DNA from: Bradyrhizobium sp. WSM3983
GTDB taxonomy: Bacteria > Pseudomonadota > Alphaproteobacteria > Rhizobiales > Xanthobacteraceae
DNA length: 64,000 bases
Direction of reading: 5' to 3'
Assembly: GCF_000473045.1 (NCBI RefSeq)
Contig: NZ_AXAY01000039.1
Coordinates: 1 to 64,000 of the forward strand
Below, piece after piece: positions 61,709-64,000 of this stretch (positions within the stretch are counted from its first letter, which is position 1; every line of letters begins with the position of its first letter). The notes below the pieces were generated by a model. It was not told the origin of the DNA. It worked only from the letters and a program-made list of their open reading frames with translations, and made no database searches. The position numbers were made by a program, and so were the translations under genes.

Positions 61709-62650
61709 CTACTCCAGCTTGGAGAGGAGCTGGTCAAGACTATTGGCGAAGCTGTTGATGTCGAAGTTCAAGGGATCATCGTGGCCGTTAGGAATGTCGG
61801 CGTCGATGGCGGCGTGAAACGCAGGCACGAGCCAGTCCCCTCGGCGGACGCTGGCGATGGTGTAGAGCAAAGCCAGTCGGTCGTATTGTGCTGTGGTGAA
61901 AGCCGGATCGGGAGTACGCGCATCATTGCGCACGCCATGTCCCGGGGAAGTACCTCGCGGCTGCACCATCTCGGTATGCAGGAACAGCCCCTGCAGGGCC
62001 CCGCCAAACTCGGCCGCTTGCTCGAATTTGGTCTCCCGCCAGGGAATCGAATAATCGTGCGCCAGCAGCATTTCGCCGGTGCGATTAATGAAGACATGGG
62101 CGCGTCCCCAGCCATCCGAACAAGCATAATAAGCGAGATTTTCGTATAGTCGCCCGGTATCGATGTTGTCGGGAAATGCGCGGCGGCCGTAATTCGGCCC
62201 GCTGGTATCGTGGATCACGAAGTACCGTGCCATGGGCGCATCGGGATCGTTGTTGCGGGCCCGCGATAACGACTCCCACAGATGGGCGCCAAACTCAACC
62301 TCCAGGTCCTGCCTTGAGAGATAAGCGGTCAGCGCTTCGCGCGAGGGCAAGTCCGTGATTTTGCCGATCCGTCGTGCGAGTCCGGACGGCAGACTTTCGA
62401 CGGGCGGGCCGAGATTCCTGCTCGCATCCATGCCGCGCATGAGACATTTGGCTTGCTGCATGGGCGTGCCGGCAAAGCTCAAAGTCTCCAGGTCGAAATC
62501 GCAGACGCCCATACTCTTGACAAAATAAGGCGCGCGAAAGTGGCGCGGCTTGCATTCCGTGGCAAACACCGCCTTCGCAAAACTGAGCGACAGTGCGGCG
62601 CAAACTCCCGCCACGAGCAGGTTGCAATTTGGTTTGACGCGGTCGCGCAA
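61709..62650 (-). CDS. Exported protein, amidase_2/PGRP-like
   Basis: 313 residues. A signal peptide (NLLVAGVCAALSLSFAKAVF, cleavage near VFATEC) is followed by a cysteine-containing mature protein. The middle resembles the N-acetylmuramoyl-L-alanine amidase/PGRP fold: ARYFVIHDTSGPNYG, GRAHVFINRTGEMLLAHDYS and GLFLHTEMVQPRG supply candidate zinc histidines. A peptidoglycan role in the periplasm is inferred. It converges on the P1B-ATPase gene with only 22 bases between and is codirectional with the polysaccharide deacetylase upstream. Confidence 0.55.
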   Translation of the reverse strand: MRDRVKPNCNLLVAGVCAALSLSFAKAVFATECKPRHFRAPYFVKSMGVCDFDLETLSFAGTPMQQAKCLMRGMDASRNLGPPVESLPSGLARRIGKITDLPSREALTAYLSRQDLEVEFGAHLWESLSRARNNDPDAPMARYFVIHDTSGPNYGRRAFPDNIDTGRLYENLAYYACSDGWGRAHVFINRTGEMLLAHDYSIPWRETKFEQAAEFGGALQGLFLHTEMVQPRGTSPGHGVRNDARTPDPAFTTAQYDRLALLYTIASVRRGDWLVPAFHAAIDADIPNGHDDPLNFDINSFANSLDQLLSKLE

Positions 62651-62708
62651 GCGTTAATTCTCAAACATAAAATTCAGATCCCGCGCCGGCGACGCGCTGC
62701 GAGTTTCG

Positions 62709-63713
62709 TCAGAAGCCCTTCGCGCCTCCTAAGCAGCCTGAGCTTCCTTCGATCCGCCGTAACGCCGCGGCCTTTTTCACCGGTGCCGCAGCTGACAGCG
62801 GCGCCTCAGCGACCGGCACGTTCTCCTCTGCTCCAACAGCTCGAGCAGGAGGCAGCCGCCATTGTTCGGAAGTTGTTTCGGTTTTTGCGATCGTCGCATT
62901 GGCCGCGACGACCTGCACCACCTTGTATCCCCTCGTCTTCAACTCGCTCAAAAGGTCCGGAAGTGCCCCAACAGTGCGTTCATGAATATCGTGAAGAAGG
63001 AGAATGCCCCGGCTCTTCGCTTCCAATCTCGAAATCGCCCGTTTCACGACTTCGGCGCTGCTTATTCCCAACCAGTCGTCGGCCGGAACGTCCGCGCTCC
63101 ACGTCATGAGACCGCGGGAGGCGAGCGCGGCCTCAGTGCGCTCAGAGGTCAACAAGCCCGGCACCCGGAAAAAGGGAGCGATTTCCTCCGAACTTCCGAG
63201 CGCAGTCCCGACTGCGGCGATTCCTCCGTCGATTTCCCGGCCTGCCTGACTTTCCGTCATTCTTCCGAAAGTGAACGGGTGACTAAAGCTATGCGTCCCA
63301 ATGGTATGCCCCTCAGCCTCAACCTTTCTGGCTTCGTCCGGAAAGGTCGCCGCCATCCGGCCAACCATGAAAAACGTCGCTTTGACGCATTCCGAAGCGA
63401 GTATCTCAAGGACACGGTCCGTGTATCGCGGCGACGGCCCGTCATCAAAGGTGATGACGACCTCGTGGTCGGCGAGAGGCAGCGTTTCCGGATATTGCAT
63501 GGTGCCGATCCGCGGATGGTCCTTCGGGTCGACGGCGATGATGCGACTGGTGCCGAGCGCATCGGGCTTGCCATTGCACTCCGTCGCCGAACTAGATGTA
63601 CTTACGCCAAGGCTCGCGAGGACCAGACCGACAAGAAACCTGCGCCCAACAGGTTGAACGGGCTTCTGCTTCGCTGCACTTCGGAAGACGCGGATGGGAG
63701 AGACAATGCTCAT
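62709..63713 (-). CDS. Polysaccharide deacetylase (NodB/CE4 family)
   Basis: 334 residues from the ATG at 63713 behind GAGGGGAG; the frame is open to 63923, but that part overlaps the next gene. A signal or anchor segment (RRFLVGLVLASLGVSTSSSA) precedes the NodB homology domain: VVITFDDGPSPRYTDRVLEI (catalytic and metal Asp), HTIGTHSFSHPFTFGRM (metal His-x3-His), FFRVPGLLTSERTEAAL, WSADVPADDW and GILLLHDIHERTVGALP. It removes acetyl groups from a cell-surface polysaccharide, perhaps peptidoglycan or chitin-like. The C-terminal Ala/Glu-rich tail is not conserved. Confidence 0.9.
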   Translation of the reverse strand: MSIVSPIRVFRSAAKQKPVQPVGRRFLVGLVLASLGVSTSSSATECNGKPDALGTSRIIAVDPKDHPRIGTMQYPETLPLADHEVVITFDDGPSPRYTDRVLEILASECVKATFFMVGRMAATFPDEARKVEAEGHTIGTHSFSHPFTFGRMTESQAGREIDGGIAAVGTALGSSEEIAPFFRVPGLLTSERTEAALASRGLMTWSADVPADDWLGISSAEVVKRAISRLEAKSRGILLLHDIHERTVGALPDLLSELKTRGYKVVQVVAANATIAKTETTSEQWRLPPARAVGAEENVPVAEAPLSAAAPVKKAAALRRIEGSSGCLGGAKGF

Positions 63714-63727
63714 TGATCGCGCTCCCC

Positions 63728-64000
63728 TCATACCGGCTCTCTCGGAGCCTGGACCTGCGCATTGGGAGATCGGTAGGCCGCCCAGCCGCGGCTGACGAAA
63801 TAGGCTAGCGCGCTTAGCAATGCGATGCAGAAGCTGACGGGCCAATCGGTATAATAGGCGATGGCGATCCCGACCCAAGCCTCGGCCAAAGCAAGACCGA
63901 CCGAGAGCGCAATTCCGCTCCAAAGCCCGCCGACGAGCAGTTGCGCGGTTGCCGGCGGACCCACCATAAGACTGAATACGAGGAGAATGCCGACGATCTG
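63728..64000 (-). CDS. Metal ABC transporter permease (ZnuB/MntB type), 3' end only
   Basis: The frame enters at the right edge and gives the last 90 residues of an ABC-3 family permease: QIVGILLVFSLMVGPPATAQ, LLVGGLWSGIALSVGLALAE, AWVGIAIAYYTDWPVSFCIA, LLSALAYFVSRGW. The PPATAQLL segment and the GxxxSYY-like loop are typical of zinc/manganese uptake permeases (ZnuB). It lies 14 bases upstream of the deacetylase gene. Its ATP-binding and substrate-binding partners would be beyond the window. Confidence 0.8.
   Translation of the reverse strand, partial: QIVGILLVFSLMVGPPATAQLLVGGLWSGIALSVGLALAEAWVGIAIAYYTDWPVSFCIALLSALAYFVSRGWAAYRSPNAQVQAPREPV

Noticed and set aside
1-64000. CRISPR array, rRNA, tRNA or intact insertion sequence
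   Set aside because: Intergenic regions were read on both strands. No repeat-spacer pattern, cloverleaf or transposase with terminal repeats was found.

Overview
The window is high-GC chromosomal DNA that reads as an alphaproteobacterium of the Bradyrhizobium/Rhodopseudomonas type. The inference rests on Aap-type four-part amino acid ABC genes, tripartite tricarboxylate (TctCBA/Bug) transporters, PccA/PccB sequence style, Co-type nitrile hydratase and frequent GTG/TTG starts. Both ends cut a gene: pccA on the left and a ZnuB-like permease on the right. I see no rRNA, tRNA, CRISPR array or intact insertion sequence.

Layout: 1-5.2 kb holds propionyl-CoA carboxylase (pccA', pccB), biotin synthase, and a RamB/PrpR-like XRE regulator. 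That regulator has ACTTTGCA-type operators and a coupled leader peptide. 5.4-9.0 kb holds a LysE exporter, a GST, an XRE-cupin regulator, and a MOSC protein coupled to a ferredoxin-reductase partner. 9.0-18.7 kb is a divergent carboxylate-catabolism locus. On the minus strand are a TPP enzyme, a CoA-transferase, an acyl-CoA dehydrogenase and TctC. On the plus strand are TetR, an AcuI-like reductase, TctB, TctA and a SnoaL-like protein. A frameshifted RidA and a GNAT follow. 20.5-23.5 kb holds a class II aldolase, an MHS transporter and an HCCA-isomerase-like protein.

23.7-29.5 kb is a homodimeric-E1 (AceE-type) 2-oxoacid dehydrogenase with its own E2 and lipoyl-E3, preceded by a LysR gene. 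30.5-37.7 kb is an amino acid uptake and PLP-lyase locus (aapJ, a trans-sulfuration-family enzyme, an XRE-cupin regulator, aapQMP). Three near-identical 15-bp operators tie it together. A decayed 1.2-kb stretch follows. 38.9-45.2 kb has acetyl-CoA synthetase, then an alpha/beta hydrolase plus MHS transporter behind an apparent sigma-54 promoter, facing a sigma-54 activator. 45.3-52.7 kb has a chemoreceptor, a CobW GTPase, Co-type nitrile hydratase (beta, alpha, accessory) and two tandem GlxA/AraC regulators.

53.0-54.9 kb is a scar of broken genes: an MhpA-like monooxygenase fragment, a trbB conjugation-ATPase fragment and a PIN-toxin tail. 54.9-61.7 kb is the most unusual locus: a DUF2946-like protein, then four genes joined by ATGA overlaps. 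These encode a polytopic SPFH/HflK-like protein, a His-rich-tailed HflC-like protein, a second HflK-like protein and a P1B metal ATPase. The window closes with an amidase-like exported protein, a polysaccharide deacetylase and the end of a Zn/Mn-type ABC permease.

A possible metabolic thread, which is inference only: PLP-dependent amino acid cleavage and 2-oxoacid oxidation could feed propionyl-CoA and acetyl-CoA to the Pcc and Acs enzymes encoded nearby.
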